Part shown: in pieces, positions 24,631 through 37,001 of the stretch
How positions within the stretch are numbered: the first letter of the stretch is position 1
Layout of the letters: each line of letters starts with the position of its first letter
The notes under the pieces: model-generated
Database searches by the model: none
What the model was told of the DNA's origin: nothing
What the model saw: the letters and a program-made list of their open reading frames with translations, nothing else
NCBI RefSeq assembly: GCF_000512585.2
Contig: NC_089241.1
Location: 1,240,001-1,304,000, forward strand
Reading direction: 5' to 3'
DNA: 64,000 nt
Source: Kwoniella bestiolae CBS 10118
Taxonomy: Eukaryota; Basidiomycota; Tremellomycetes; Tremellales; Cryptococcaceae
Made by a program: the position numbers and the translations under genes

Positions 24631-25372
24631 CTAAGACAATACATCTGCACCTTCTTTCATCCATCTGAAAGTCACACTAACTCTCAAATCCCTCAAGATC
24701 GTTTCTACACCTCCCTCGTCCGCATTCTCCACCACATCTTCCAAGCGTCCCTGGATACCATGATACCATTCCCACCTCGCTTCTCCAGATAACACATAGA
24801 TGGTTCGAGGGGGCATATATATCCTGTGCTCTTCCCCTTCTTTGCTGAGCGTCATCACACATCCTCCAGTCAATGAGCATCCAAGTATACCATCTGCATA
24901 ACGGTTTGGCAAGTCGATATGCGGCGATATACCTTGTCCTGGAGGGTAGAGGTTGAGGATCACCTGTCTTGCTAGGGGTTGATCGAATAGGAGGTTTACC
25001 GTCTCTGATGGGACCCGAGTTTCTAGCAGTTTTTTGACGGAGGACACCAGGTCGATGATATAAGTCGGGAGAGATGATTCCGTGGATAGTGCTTTGGGCG
25101 CTTCGAATAGCATGACTTGATCTCTTTCCCCACCTGAGAATAGGTCTCCAGAAGCTATATCATCCAAAGCATGGCCTATCACACGAACGGTTCAGCTTTG
25201 TACTCCATCTAGTTTGGCTATGTGTAGCTGACTTACGAACGAGTTCATCAGGTAATAATCCTGGATACACCCATAACCCCGGTATGTCGGGTGGGTTTCT
25301 TTTCGCTATTTTCACTTCATTTTCGTATCCTGAGAAGAGGGAATCGGGAGATGAGCTTCTTGTGTCGCTCAT
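24631..25372 (-). CDS. AlkB-like 2-oxoglutarate/Fe(II) dioxygenase
   Basis: A non-haem iron oxygenase of the AlkB fold. Family members demethylate nucleic acids or proteins using 2-oxoglutarate. Exons 25237-25372 and 24631-25175 join in phase (226 residues). The core reads 'QVILNLYPPGQGISPHIDL', giving the Fe-binding H-x-D. It continues with 'GGCVMTL', 'PRTIYVLSGEARWEWYHGI' with the distal His, and 'RVSVTFRWM' with the Arg pair that binds 2-oxoglutarate. All catalytic residues are present. There is no extra RRM, zinc finger or methyltransferase domain, so it is a compact single-domain member like ALKBH6/7 or fungal orthologues. It is convergent with the membrane protein (113-base gap) and divergent from the kinase gene. 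Confidence 0.85.
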
Positions 25373-25642
25373 CTGTCTTCACCACTAGCATATGAGCTGG
25401 TGTAAAGATCCAAACATGCAATTGTAAGGAGCACAAAGCACAAATCAGGTTGTACGAGGTCACTGACCGCTCAAATCCGACGGAAGTCCGTGGCTGCTAT
25501 GGTGGTGAGGTGCTCGCTCTCAAAGGGTCCAATCAATCTCAAACCCCAAATCCCCATTCTTAAGTGTCTTCTTCCTCTTCTTCTTCTCTTCCCTCCTTCA
25601 ACCCAAACTCAGTCACTCATTATACAACAAAAGGTATACAAG

Positions 25643-27138
25643 ATGTTCGCCAACTCTCTCAGACAAGGTCAGTCCCTTCCTTCTGTCCCCTCTCGGCGTT
25701 CATACCCAAGCTGATACGTTGTACGCACTAGGTCTCCGAACTGCTTCTCGTTCATCCGGTACGTCCGCTCCACATTCCATGTCTCATTCAAGCGTCAACA
25801 CTGCTGATCTCATCTACATCCAGCGAGAGCATTCTCCACTCTCCCTGCTAGAGCTGCTGCTCGACCCTCTTTGGGTGCAGGTGTAGCTGTTGGTGCTGCC
25901 GTTGCTGGATTCGCCATGTACGAGGGTGAGTGGGACGTTCCTCTGGCGAACCAAGGATTTGATTGCCTGTGTTTCTGATCTGTCACGATGCTGACCATCA
26001 TGCACCTTGTCAGTCTCCAAGTCCCCCATCCTCCTCGAAAGCAAGACTATCGCTGGCGAAAAAGGTACCGCTTCCGAGAGATCTTTCGTCATGGTGAGTT
26101 GAGCCTTGGCCCCTCACAAAAGGTCAGTCACTGATATTCGACATTTCAGATCAAACCCGATGGTGTCTCTAGACAACTCGTCGGAAAGATCATCTCAAGA
26201 TTCGAAGGTGAGCTTCTTCAATCCTCGACTTCATTCAGAGTCAAGCATGTATCACTGACAAATCCTTTGCAGAGAGAGGTTACAAGCTTGTTGCGTGAGT
26301 TTTCCCATTATCCCCTGTTAGATCTTCCTCCGGATTTGCGCTGATATCCATATACCTGGCTCAGCATCAAATCCCTCACTCCTTCCCCCGCTCTTGCCAA
26401 GGAACACTACTCCGACCTCTCCGCCAGACCTTTCTACGGTGGTTTAGTCAAGTACATCACCTCTGGAACTCCCGTCGTTGCCATGTGAGTGCAGCTCATT
26501 CTCTAATCTATCAGCTAGGCGAAATGTCCAGTCTTCAGGCTTAGACATGTGCTGATTGTAAGTGAATGTTTAACAGGGTCTGGGAAGGTAAAGACGTCAT
26601 CAAACAAGGTGTAAGTTTGGGCACATCAGCTCCACAATCCTGGCAATCGCAGACTGTAGCTGATACCGGGCATGACGTATAGCGAAGAATCGTGGGAGCT
26701 ACCAATCCCCAGGACGCTGATCCCGGATCAGTCAGAGGACAATACGCCGTCTCTGTCGGACGAAACCTCATTCACGCTTCCGTGAGTATACGTTTCTCTT
26801 CAAGCTGTATCATTTTGAGAGGTTGTCTAAACCGTAGTATATCTCGGACAATTACAAACTCACTAACCTCGCTATGATTCAGGACGCCTTTGACTCAGCT
26901 ACCAAGGAGATCGGTCTCTGGTTCGCTCCTGAGGAACTCAGTGAATACGAGGTGGGTCGGAAGGTCTCCTCCACATCACATTGAATGTATTACTAACATG
27001 TTCACCTTTTCTCGATTCATAGCCTATCGCTTGGGTAAGTCCAGCTTCTCATTCACCTTTTAGTCATTCGCGACGCAAAGGTATAAAGCTGATACCTGTT
27101 TCGATACTTCGCAGCCTTGGGTCATGGCCGACAACTAG
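25643..27138 (+). CDS. YNK1: nucleoside diphosphate kinase (mitochondrial-type leader)
   Basis: Transfers the gamma phosphate between nucleoside triphosphates through a phospho-histidine. Roughly ten very short exons run from ATG 25643 to TAG 27136-27138. The first three encode a basic, Ala/Ser-rich leader ('MFANSLRQGLRTASRSS', then 'GAGVAVGAAVAGFAMYE', a possible membrane helix), suggesting import into mitochondria. The enzyme follows: 'SFVMIKPDGVSRQLVGKII', 'ERGYKLVAIKSL', 'HYSDLSARPFYGGLVKYI', 'VVAMVWEGKDV', and 'GRNLIHASDAFDSATKEIG' with the active-site His. The usual Gly after the His is Ala here. The end 'PIAWPWVMADN' replaces the familiar W-I-Y-E terminus. Complete. Whether there is a second, cytosolic start cannot be told. 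Confidence 0.9.
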
Positions 27139-27427
27139 ATGTTATCGTCGCGCTATTCGTTGGCCGATGAAAGGATGCCCTGGAGTTTTTGCCCCGTTAT
27201 AGCATATACAAATTCATGCATCTAGTTGAATATCGGAGTGATACTTGCATCGTTCGCTTACCACAAGCGCAACAAACTCCAGCATTGTATACACTTCTTT
27301 GCTTTCGGATAGTATACAACGGACCGGATAGCATACAGAAGACGTCTAAATATACAACTAATGTCCACGAAAGTTACCTGTCGCATCTAACAATCGGTCT
27401 CAAATCAAGATGTCCCTTGGTCATAAA

Positions 27428-29020
27428 TCAATACAACGACCTGATATTCTTCTGACCAGCTCTCGCACGCATCTTGACCTGATCCGATCTTTTCCTCTCC
27501 TCTTTCAAGTACTCATCCAATAATACGAACTCGACCTTGTCCATAACATTTTCCACCTCTCTTAACCCTTCTTCTTTTATCATGTCCGCCTTGCCCAGGC
27601 GTATCTCCACAAACCTCTGCAGCTTTTGCTTCACCTCATCCTGCATCTTCCTCAACTCACTTTCATCCCTCTTCACACCGTTCTTGTAGAACATCAACAC
27701 ACCAATATTGACCAGCCTGACCTTTTCGAATGGACATCTACCTCCTGCCTCCGTGCCTCTATTTGAGGCACATAGGACACTCGCCAAAGCTAAGAGATGA
27801 TGGTTTACCCTCTGCTCGTCCGTCCGCGTATCTTGAGATATCAATTTCTGGGCGATCTTGTCTTTCGGAGGTGAGAGGAAGATGATTGTCAGGTTTGGGA
27901 CTGTATTATCTGAGTTGAGGGAGGGTAGGAGGTTGAGAGATTGGATAAATTCCTGTGGAAGGGGACGTATGGTGACGTCGGATGTATCGTTGTTTCCTGT
28001 ATCTGATTCTGAATCTGAATTTGGATCTGAACTTGTGTTTGACTCGGGTATGGTTCCATTTTGCACCGATCCCGAACCCGCATCGTCGCTATCGATCTCC
28101 CAATCTTTCAGTCCTAGAACTTCTTCACTAGGATCCACCAACGGACTCCTTCTCCTCTTCTTCGTACTCTCAGATCCCTCACTCGCACGTTTCCCATGAT
28201 CTTGATCCTTCTCCTCCACACTCCGCCCTTCTCCCCTGGTATACTTTATCTCCAAACCCTCAACCACAGGCCACTCCCCCAAGCCCAAACCCAACACCGC
28301 ATCCTCCCCGACCCTCCCAATCCTACAAACCAACTCCCCATTCTCCCACAGATCCCTCCTCCCAAATAGGTCAATCCGCCTGAACTGGTCCATCTCCACT
28401 ATCAACCTCTCGCTCCTCAGCGTCCTCAGGACTCCACATCGTATATCCTCTTTGGTCTTGATGGCAGCGGAGTCGAGGGTTCCAAGTCCGCACCATGATT
28501 TGTAGCGCCCTGATGGGAGGGTAATCCTGCTTGATACGAGCTTTGGTAGGACCAGTGTCACCTGCTGTTCCTGACTTTGGTCTTGAGGATGGTCTTGATC
28601 TTGATACTGTTTGTAAGATGGAGAAGCTAAGGGAAGAAAAGCCCTACATTCAGAAGAATGACTCCCAACCCACTCCACCTCCTCCGTATACCCCAATACC
28701 AAATTCTTATACCTCGAGAAAGGAGGTTTGACCCCCGGATAAAAGTTATACGGCCATATGCTCGTAGCTGGATTTCGAGGGTCTTTCAGGTCGATGGTAA
28801 GTTCCCTGTAGAATAGGGGGATGATCAGGTGGAAGAATGCGAGGTTCACTCGTTGGAGGGATAGGAGGGTGGTGCTGGAGAGGTAGAGGGTGAGGTGGAG
28901 GTGTTGGATTAGAAAGGAGAAGAGGGGGGGGATGTTGGATGGGTGGGATAGCGGGAGGGTGGGGTTTATCTTGAGTGAGGTATGGGATGGGGTGGTGATG
29001 CTTTCGTCGAGAGTGGTCAT
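27428..29020 (-). CDS. F-box-like protein of unknown role
   Basis: A single 530-codon exon. The N-terminal 80 residues look F-box-like: 'IPPLFSFLIQHLHLTLYLSS', then 'LLSLQRVNLAFFHLIIPLFY' and 'RELTIDLKD', the pattern of helix, Ser/Leu-rich helix, and a 'L..R.LTIDL' exit seen in fungal F-box proteins that start a leucine-rich region. The middle is low-complexity (Gln/Asp repeats at about residues 135-150, a Ser/Asp/Asn-rich run at about 330-355). A Lys/Arg-rich segment 'TKKRRRSP' may be a nuclear signal. The C-terminal 100 residues are a charged helix region ending 'RMRARAGQKNIRSLY'. F-box proteins recruit substrates to SCF ubiquitin ligases. The box itself is weak, so the role is inferred. 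Confidence 0.65.
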   Translation of the reverse strand: MTTLDESITTPSHTSLKINPTLPLSHPSNIPPLFSFLIQHLHLTLYLSSTTLLSLQRVNLAFFHLIIPLFYRELTIDLKDPRNPATSIWPYNFYPGVKPPFSRYKNLVLGYTEEVEWVGSHSSECRAFLPLASPSYKQYQDQDHPQDQSQEQQVTLVLPKLVSSRITLPSGRYKSWCGLGTLDSAAIKTKEDIRCGVLRTLRSERLIVEMDQFRRIDLFGRRDLWENGELVCRIGRVGEDAVLGLGLGEWPVVEGLEIKYTRGEGRSVEEKDQDHGKRASEGSESTKKRRRSPLVDPSEEVLGLKDWEIDSDDAGSGSVQNGTIPESNTSSDPNSDSESDTGNNDTSDVTIRPLPQEFIQSLNLLPSLNSDNTVPNLTIIFLSPPKDKIAQKLISQDTRTDEQRVNHHLLALASVLCASNRGTEAGGRCPFEKVRLVNIGVLMFYKNGVKRDESELRKMQDEVKQKLQRFVEIRLGKADMIKEEGLREVENVMDKVEFVLLDEYLKEERKRSDQVKMRARAGQKNIRSLY

Positions 29021-29553
29021 ATCGCTTGGAAAGCTTGGTTATGGTTATGGTTATGGTTATGGTTATGAATATCGTTAGGTCCGTGATACTGTATTGTTGT
29101 CACTTGATGGTCTTGATGCACCGTTGGTGGTAGATAATATTGTAGGATACTCGATATTCCTTGTATGCGGTAGCTCGAGCCCTTGTACTGCAGATCGAGC
29201 TAAGAGTACTTCACACCCCGCTCTTGTCGATCTTGGGACATAATACATGATAGATAAGAAGAACAGAAAGATGTAATGACATGAAAGGTAAGCAGCGAAG
29301 AAAGGACGAAGAATACGAAGTAGTATCGCGAAGTTATCGGATTAGACCGGTTCAGTATTGCACGTTGGAATTAAGATCACTGCTATGACATCTCCATCAC
29401 AAATTGTTGTTGTTCTCTCTTCTCTCAAGATCAATTCCAAGACGTATATATATACCGAATCACGATGTAGATGCAGATGCGAGAAAGGAAATACACTATC
29501 AATATGAAAGTTACAAGATCCAAGACCCCTCATCCCATCTCGACTCATACGCT
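29021..29553. other. intergenic: F-box-like gene promoter / ITC1 3' UTR
   Basis: No gene seen. It holds a short hexamer repeat close to the F-box-like start codon, and the 3' UTR of the chromatin gene. Confidence 0.4.
29037..29066 (+). repeat. (GGTTAT)5 microsatellite
   Basis: Five tandem GGTTAT units end 17 bases upstream of the F-box-like start codon on the opposite strand, inside its 5' leader. Confidence 0.85.
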
Positions 29554-32500
29554 TTACGCTTTGTTCTCTAGAGCTCTTTTATTCTATATTTCACGTAGGT
29601 ATCACACTCGATCAGTATATACTCAAGTTCAAGTAATCGCTATACTCACCTTCCAGCTCATGTATCCTTCCTTGTCCTCATCCTGATTCACTTTCCTAGT
29701 AGGTCGAAGTTTACGTGTGTTATGTTCATCAGACTCAGGGGCTTGGTCCTGTACGCAGTTAAAAAATCATAAGTCATGGGTTGACGAGGTATCACGCGTA
29801 GATAACTCACCAATCCAGCTAGACTCCTTCGTCTCCTCATACCTTGCTCAATCTCACTCCCCCACATCCTCAACTGCTTCAACAACTGGTTCTCCCTAAT
29901 TCCTCTCGGATTAAGCCAATTCATGAGTTCGCGTACCTACCACCCAACAAGATCAGTAAAACTGCTCCACTTCCTCCTATCACATCTACATCTGATGTGA
30001 GGCAAAGCAGAAGGAAGACTGGACCCACCTGATCAGGATGATCCCAAACAGCCCATTCACCCTTCTCCAACCTCATCCCTTCTTCCCCATCTCTCCGTCC
30101 CTCCACATACTCCCTCAACACCTCCTCATCAACCACGTTCGACGCCGATACCCTAAGTATATCTTCATCCTCCTCATCTACGCCCTGGATATATAATCGC
30201 CCGCTACCCAGGTTGATCTTCCCGTCACTCCCAAACAAGGTCGACGAACCCAGGCCATCCATCCACCAAATCTTATTTCCGAACCTATCGTATCCTAAAG
30301 GTTTGGAACGTAATGTGTAGATCCATCTTCGGAAATCGTATTCCAGATTCTTCAACTTCTGATTAATTGCCTCTTCTTCATCCATCAATCGTTTCTTCTC
30401 ATTGGCAATATGTTTACCTTCCAGCTTTTTGATTCGCAACTCCTCCCTTTCCTTGGCGAGCTTCTGGTTCCGCAAGTTGGATTCAGCTTCTCGTTCCAAA
30501 GCCTTCTCTTTCATGGCTTTACGCCTGGATGCTCCAATGGCAGATAGGTCCTTGTGATCCGATTCCACATCTGAGAGGTCGTCTTGCACTGATGGTGAAT
30601 CCTCCAGCTCGTCTCGATCGGTATGACCGTTGGTATGTCCATTCGTCATTGACACGTCGGGCGAATCGGTTCCTTCGGGTTTCGCTTCCATGGATATATC
30701 ACCGTTCTCGTCGCCTTCTTCTTTGGGTTTTTCTTTGGGCTCAAGGGCTTCTCTTTCGGCTTGGCTAGAAGTGAATAGCAACCAGTGGTCAGCACAATGC
30801 GTACAATAAAGTCGACAAGACAAGAAGATGCGATTCCGATACTAAGGTAAACCACTCACACTCTCCTCAACTCCCTCTTCACCTCCACCTGATCCTTCCT
30901 CACCTCCGTCAGATTCACCGTCGACTCCTCCATAAACTCCCTTATAACCTCCGTCTGATTCACCAGCTCAATCAAGAACGCGATAATATCCAACTTATGC
31001 GAGTGATGTAATGTCCCATATCGTTTTTCAGGTCTGGCAGGTATCAACCCATTCGTACCGTTGGTGGAAGAGGTGGAAGGTCCAGTCGACCAGGTCGGTC
31101 GGGTCGGCGCAGGTTTATCTTCGAAAGTGAGATGCAGGATATTATCCAGATAGTTGGGGAGGATTTCGAGGTTCGCTCGTTCCCATAAACATCCTATTAG
31201 ACTGCTCTCCCACCCTTTCCGTCCATCTTTGATAGATAGGACTTTGGTCTTCCATGATTCCGCGAGGGGTAGAACGACGGGAGAAAGGGTTTCGGTCGTA
31301 GCTCCCTTTTTGCCTTCCCAGTAATCCGTGTCATTATCTGGTTCTCTGCCATAACTGCTCAACGACCTTACGGGCTCGTGTCCCGCGGTCAAGTCGGCGG
31401 AGAGAGCATTGAGAAGGACAGAGTGAATTTCAGAGATCAACGGTGCTGGGCTGGTGTAGGCTTCGGAATGGTATAGGGACTGTTCGTAATCGTCTAAAGA
31501 GAATGATGATATGCCAAGTGGTTTGCTATGAGTCGTGACCATCGTCAGCCGATTTTTGGATTCAAGTAAGAAGATTGTAGCTTACCCCACAACATTGAGG
31601 AAACTCCATGTCATGAGTAGTTTCTCGAATTGATCACCAAACGGTAATATCTTATTCGGTATAGGTCGAACTTCGATTCTACCAGCAGGTCGATCTTTCT
31701 CTTCAGACCATTCGACGAGGAGGTCTATGCCACACGATATCCAATCAGCATCCTTTTCCCATGATTGTCAGACATCAAACAATGATGCAAAGGGAACTGC
31801 CAACCCACCCTCAGCAGGATACTTCAAAGCTTTCTTCCTCTTCCTCTCCTCCTCTTCCCTTTCCCTCTCCTTCGCCTCTTTCTCCCTCAGCCTTTCCTCC
31901 TCTTTCAACTTCCTCTCCTCCTCTTTCTTCTGTTTCTTCGATTTCGGTTCCTCTTCCCCCGCAGGAGGCAGGTTGGTTATCCCCAATCTCTCTTCCCTCT
32001 CTCGCTTCCTCTTATCCATCTGTCGTTCTTTGTAGTTCAATATGCCCTGACGGATCTCATCAGTCATTTCGGTGGGTATGCCGTACCTGAGCGCAACGGA
32101 GGGTTTCACCATCCAGGGGGAATAGACCGCTGTATCTCGTACTACGCAATCTCGGATGAATCGTTTGAGCATCGCTCGAGAAAAGTTGATCCGGTCTCGG
32201 CTATCATATCGAATAGAATCAGCATGAGATATCGAACATCACTTCTTCACATCAGCCTCCCTCACCCTCACAACGCCGATAATCCTTTCTCGTCGCTTTG
32301 ACACCGTATCCAATATCCAATGTCTCTCTCTCTCCTCATGAACCCTCCACTTGACATTGTAAGGGCTAAACAGAACTACTCACCTGATCTTATCACACTG
32401 CACTTCCATCGTACTCCCCATCCACTTCTCCCCCTTGCCATCCTCCTCCTCGTCATCAGGCCCATTGCTCTGCCCATTCGCACTAGCATATTCCGCCGCG

Positions 32501-33715
32501 ATCCCCTCGGGATACCCCTCCTCGATCAATCGGACGTTATAGAAATATTTCGACGGGTCGTCCTTCTCATTGACCTCTTCGAGGGATAGGGATAGGTCAG
32601 TAGCGTAGGGGTGTAAGCTCGGAGCGGTGAGGTAGGAAGGTTTGAATGGCGATGACGAGGTCGAAGTGGCTAGAGATCGGGGTGGGAAGGTCTTGACTAT
32701 TCGGGCGAGGTATTTGTCGCCGTCTACATCTACGAATACCTCTGTAGAAGTACAATCCACATTCAGTCTCCTGTCGAGATAGGTTGTAGGTTTTCCTGAG
32801 GTAGGAAGAGAAGAGGATGCCCTGACTCACTCTCCTCGTCGAAGAACCTATCATGGAACCTCTCGAATATCTTATCTGCCAATGTATCTAATTTACCTTC
32901 TATTTCTGATAGCGTGAGAAGAATGAGTAATGTCAGCTCAATCACCATTCGTGTTCTGGTCATTGGAGAGGATGAGTAGGGACATACGGAATTGGACGGC
33001 ACTCAATACAGCTTTCTTCAGTTGTCTAGGGAATCTGGAATGTAATTGACGGACTTCTTTCTGTTCAGATTGGAGGGCTGTAAAGTAGCTTAAAGAAGAT
33101 TTGCCGGAGACTACATTCGCATATCAGGGAGTTAGCAGAAGATCTCGATGAAAATACATCAGAGGATGTAAACCCACCTTCGCACTGGAACAGCGGTTGA
33201 GCGTAAAAAGCTCTTCTCGCGCAGAAGGATCTACAGTTTCATACCATTTCACATCAGCCATCTGGATCTACATGAGCACCTGTCACGCTGAATAGATGAT
33301 AGTTGGCGAGCGGCGAGGAAGGTGCTCACTCATAGTCCGTGAATATCTCTCCAGTCTCAGGCAAGTACCAACACTCCTTATCACTAGATTTCCAAAACGG
33401 TTTAATCCCATTGACCTCTTCCCCATTCCCATGTCCATTCCCATTGGCCAAACTCGCTCTCCCCTTTTTACCTTTCCCAGTACTACTGCTATTCCCATTT
33501 GTGGAGGTGGAGACTGAAGGTTGAACGCCGTTCATCTCGCCCCGAAAGACCGATAAGAGAATTTCCAACTGTTCTTCATCATCTTTACCATCCAGGGGGA
33601 GCGCGACCTCTTTCACGGCGCTGGGATCGGTGGATTGCTGGGGAATGGGGGTTAGGACTGATGAGAGTTGGGGAAGGGGGGTGGGGATGACGGGTTTACG
33701 TTTTAGGAGGGGCAT
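29554..33715 (-). CDS. ITC1: ISWI-complex accessory subunit, ITC1/Acf1 type (WAC-DDT-WHIM)
   Basis: The partner of an ISWI ATPase that directs nucleosome spacing. The N-terminus at 33715 leads to a WAC block, 'PFWKSSDKECWYLPETGEIF', about 130 residues in. A long Lys/Glu-rich coiled segment (about 31990-31820, 'KEKEAKEREREEEERKRKK') follows. Next is a DDT domain, 'FGDQFEKLLMTWSFLNVVG' joined across an intron to 'PLGISSFSLDDYEQSLYH'. A WHIM-type region follows: 'TLHHSHKLDIIAFLIELVNQ', 'REFMEESTVNLTEVRK', then 'LGYDRFGNKIWWMDGLG' and 'GRLYIQG'. The gene ends in small exons ('NWLNPRGIRENQLLKQLRMW', 'RALENKA') with TAA at 29554-29556. About twelve exons. Domain order matches Itc1; no PHD finger or bromodomain is present. 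Confidence 0.88.
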
Positions 33716-35146
33716 GGTGAAGATCGTATTTGTTTGTACCTCGTATATGCTTGGAGGTCGCGGTCGGAGTATCACCTCAAAATGGGCGAGATCTATGAGC
33801 TGATGCAAGGAGGTCAGATTAAAAATTAGAACTGGTAGCCTAGGTGGATGCGAGGTGTTCCGAACGATGTTGTGGTTTATTGACGAGTGATATACGCGTC
33901 GGTATGTATACCTATCGAAGATGTGCCTGCTTGACGAGATGATATGCTATTGGCGAGGTGCAGATGGGGTCCAGCGATGCTCTAGGTGATGATGCAATGT
34001 ATTGTGATGGTATATGGTGTTGATGATGAGGGATGAAGAGTATATACAAATGAGAGATGAGATGCAGCTCGAGTCGGGGTGAAGAAGGGGGGTAATGGAG
34101 TGATGAGGTTGGGGGGTATATACGTTGATACATGGTAGTAATCGCTTAACGGATGAGGTGGGATACACTCTACCCAATTTAATGGTGGCACATCACCTGC
34201 TCACGAAGGAGAGGGACATCCACCGTTCCTTCATCATGACTACCTTCTCTAAGCACTTGTGCATACACCACAGACCACAGACTGGCCATACACATGATTT
34301 TCATGCATCAGATAGCGATATGCATTGATTGATAACGCGTCAAAGATGAACCAAATAACCATTTTGAAGAGAATGGATTCCAGCTTTTCGGGTCTTTCTC
34401 TGAAAAAATAACAAATAACAAAGCACGCGTCATGATCATGATCGATAATACTTGTAACATTAGTGCCACATGAGATTCAATATCCGAAACACCGTTAATA
34501 AGCTGTATGATATGCACACACGCACTGTTCACCGTTCATGCAGACAGCCGACAGGTACAGCATCAACAGTGAATGAGAGAGTGAGAGAGTGAGAGAGACA
34601 AAGGTAAAGAAGAGGAAGAGTGCTGAAGCATTCCCTTTGTTGTCAGTACCAGCATACTTTCACATCAGATAGACATCACTATCATTCAACGTTACTCAGC
34701 ATCACTTACTGATCAGGCATCATCTCAACATACTTGTTGCTCAAGAGTAGATCAGTAATCAGTGACTATAGCACATCAATCAACGTGAGTTCCCATCTCC
34801 TCTTCTGAACCCTTCCTCCACCCTGACACCCATTCCTTCACTTTCCATCATATCATACACACTCGTATCGCGAATACCATCAACATCGACCGACCATCAT
34901 ACCCACACCCAAACCCCTTCCCGTCTATCAACGACAATCTCAACTCCCTCCTCCCTCTACTCTCACCCACCGGAACATACCATATACCTTACCTCAACCT
35001 CTGTTTCCTACCGTTCCTCAACGCCTCAACATCACACACACAATCGTATATATACATCCTCCATCTCGCTCTTACGCGTGTAATCGGATCATCAAACTGA
35101 CTAGTCCCTCAACTCCAATCACCACCATTACCTCACCACACTCATC
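33716..35146. other. divergent intergenic region between ITC1-like and KH-protein genes
   Basis: Contains two divergent promoters. A GAGAGAGT repeat lies near 34570-34598. From about 34790 the plus strand is strongly pyrimidine-rich, as in a long 5' leader of the KH-protein gene. A GTGAGT donor at 34788 suggests a leader intron. No ORF here is credible. Confidence 0.4.
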
Positions 35147-36698
35147 ATGTCGGACGTCTCTCCCCCTACAACAGCAGCTACCAACAAGCGACCCGCCTCA
35201 CCTTCCCCATCCGCCAACTCGCCCGCTCAGACTTCGGCCAAGAGGGCTAAACCTGACGGAGAGTCCAAGTCTGAGAAGAAGGAAGAGAACGGTAACGGTA
35301 ACGGAGAAGCAGAGGAACCTAAGAAGAAGATGGATGATGTTGAGATGGAGGGGTGGGTTGATTTCTTCCCTTTCTTGACGTCCTCACTGGGCACCTTTCA
35401 TGGTGCATCTGCTTACTGAGTGCTCGACCCCGTGCAGTGCCGATGCTGGCCCCTCAAACGCCCTCCCTTCCTCTGTCCCCGCCGTTCCCGTCAAATCAGA
35501 AGCACCCCCTCAACAAATCTCCATGAGATCTTTGATCGTCACTCAAGATGCCAGTATCATCATTGGAAGAGGTGGTGCTCACGTCAACGAGATTAGAGTG
35601 AGCTCATCGCCTTCATCTACCAAAGAAAGGAAGGAGGGCCACTGACCAGAGTCCACGTTGATAGGAAAAATCAAGTGCTCGAGTAACCGTCTCCGAATCT
35701 ATCCCTGGTAATCCCGAAAGAATCCTTAATGTCTCTGGTGCTCTGGATGCTGTTGCCAAGGTGAGTCAGCTTTCTGACGGTCGTTCAAGATTATAAGCTG
35801 ATTGAGACACTCTTAGGCGTTCGGTCTCATTGTTAGACGAATCAACGACGAACCCTTCGATGTCGCTTCTGTTCCCGGATCACGCGCAGTCACCATCAAA
35901 TTTATCATCCCCAATTCTCGTATGGGCAGTGTGTGAGTTGCACAGAACGAATCTGAAGCTGAGGCGAGCAAAGACTGACTGAATTTGCTGGCAGAATCGG
36001 CAAAGGTGGATCCAAGATCAAGGAAATCCAAGAAGCTTCTGGCGCGAGATTGAACGCTAGTGAAGCTATGCTACCAGGATCCACCGAGGTGAGCTCGCCC
36101 TCACAAATAATTCGGGTTGAAAGCTTGAGCTTATATATCATCATAGCGAGTCCTCTCCGTATCCGGAGTAGCCGACGCAGTCCACATCGCAGTATACTAC
36201 ATCGGAACCATCTTACTCGAATACCAAGAACGTAATCCAGGTGCATCCACCAGCTCATACCGACAAGTCGGTGCTCGTGGTGGACCCGGTGGTCCCGGCG
36301 GAGGACCAGGTGGTGCACCTCCCCAATTCAATAACAAAGATCCCAACGCCCCTCCCCCACCCGGTATGCAGACTCAGCAAATATTCATCCCCAACTCTTT
36401 AGTCGGCGCTATCATCGGTAAAGGTGGTTCCAAGATCAACGAGATAAGAGGACAATCTCAATGTCAGATCCGAGTGACCGACCCTGGAACGGCTGCTCCT
36501 GGTACGGTCGCCAATCCGGAGGAGAGATTGGTGACTATTACTGGGTACCCTCATAATATCAATACTGCCGTGTCTTTGCTATATGCTGTGAGTGAAATAT
36601 ACACCGAGAGGTAATGGCCAATACTGAATTGGTGATACGATGAACCGTAGCGAGTCGAACAAGAACGAACAAAGATGTTATCGCAGGACCGAGTGTAA
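35147..36698 (+). CDS. triple-KH-domain RNA-binding protein (HEK2/PBP2/rnc1-like)
   Basis: A poly(C)-binding-type protein that binds mRNA. The N-terminal ~75 residues are Ser/Pro/Lys-rich and acidic. KH1 is 'SMRSLIVTQDASIIIGRGGA' plus 'HVNEIREKSSARVTVSES'. KH2 is 'FIIPNSRMGSVIGKGGSKIK' plus 'EIQEASGARLNAS'. KH3 is 'FIPNSLVGAIIGKGGSKINE' plus 'IRGQSQCQIRVTD'. Each has an intact G-x-x-G loop (GRGG, GKGG, GKGG). Between KH2 and KH3 is a Gly/Pro-rich linker with G-G-P repeats. Six or seven exons; the last is tiny and ends at TAA 36696-36698. The product resembles yeast Pbp2/Hek2 and fission yeast Rnc1, which act in mRNA localisation and stability; which one it matches functionally is not decidable here. 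Confidence 0.9.
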
Positions 36699-36947
36699 GG
36701 GAACTGCCATTTTGCGAGATAGAAATCAGATCTTATAAGGGGGAAGAGAGGGCAATACATCAGAGAGAGATATGATATCAAGGCTTTTTTTTGTAAACAT
36801 GAATATGAATATGGATATATGAAATGAAATAGAATGTGAATGATAACTTATCATCTCCGGTATGGTCATTAGCCGGGATGACCAGTGCACTCACTATATG
36901 ACTACCGTACACTGTATACACTTACTTGTGTATACGCACTAGCACAG

Positions 36948-36981
36948 CATCATCAATCATCAATCATCAATCATCAATCAA
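36948..36981 (+). repeat. 7-base tandem repeat (ATCATCA)n
   Basis: About 4.8 head-to-tail copies of a 7-mer read as ATCATCA, perfect apart from the edges. Confidence 0.85.
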
Positions 36982-37001
36982 CCTTTTACTTGCAGTCTCA
37001 C

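Noticed and set aside
29037..29066. Telomere-like repeat
   Set aside because: GGTTAT units resemble a telomere motif only superficially; the run is 30 bases and internal to a gene-rich region.
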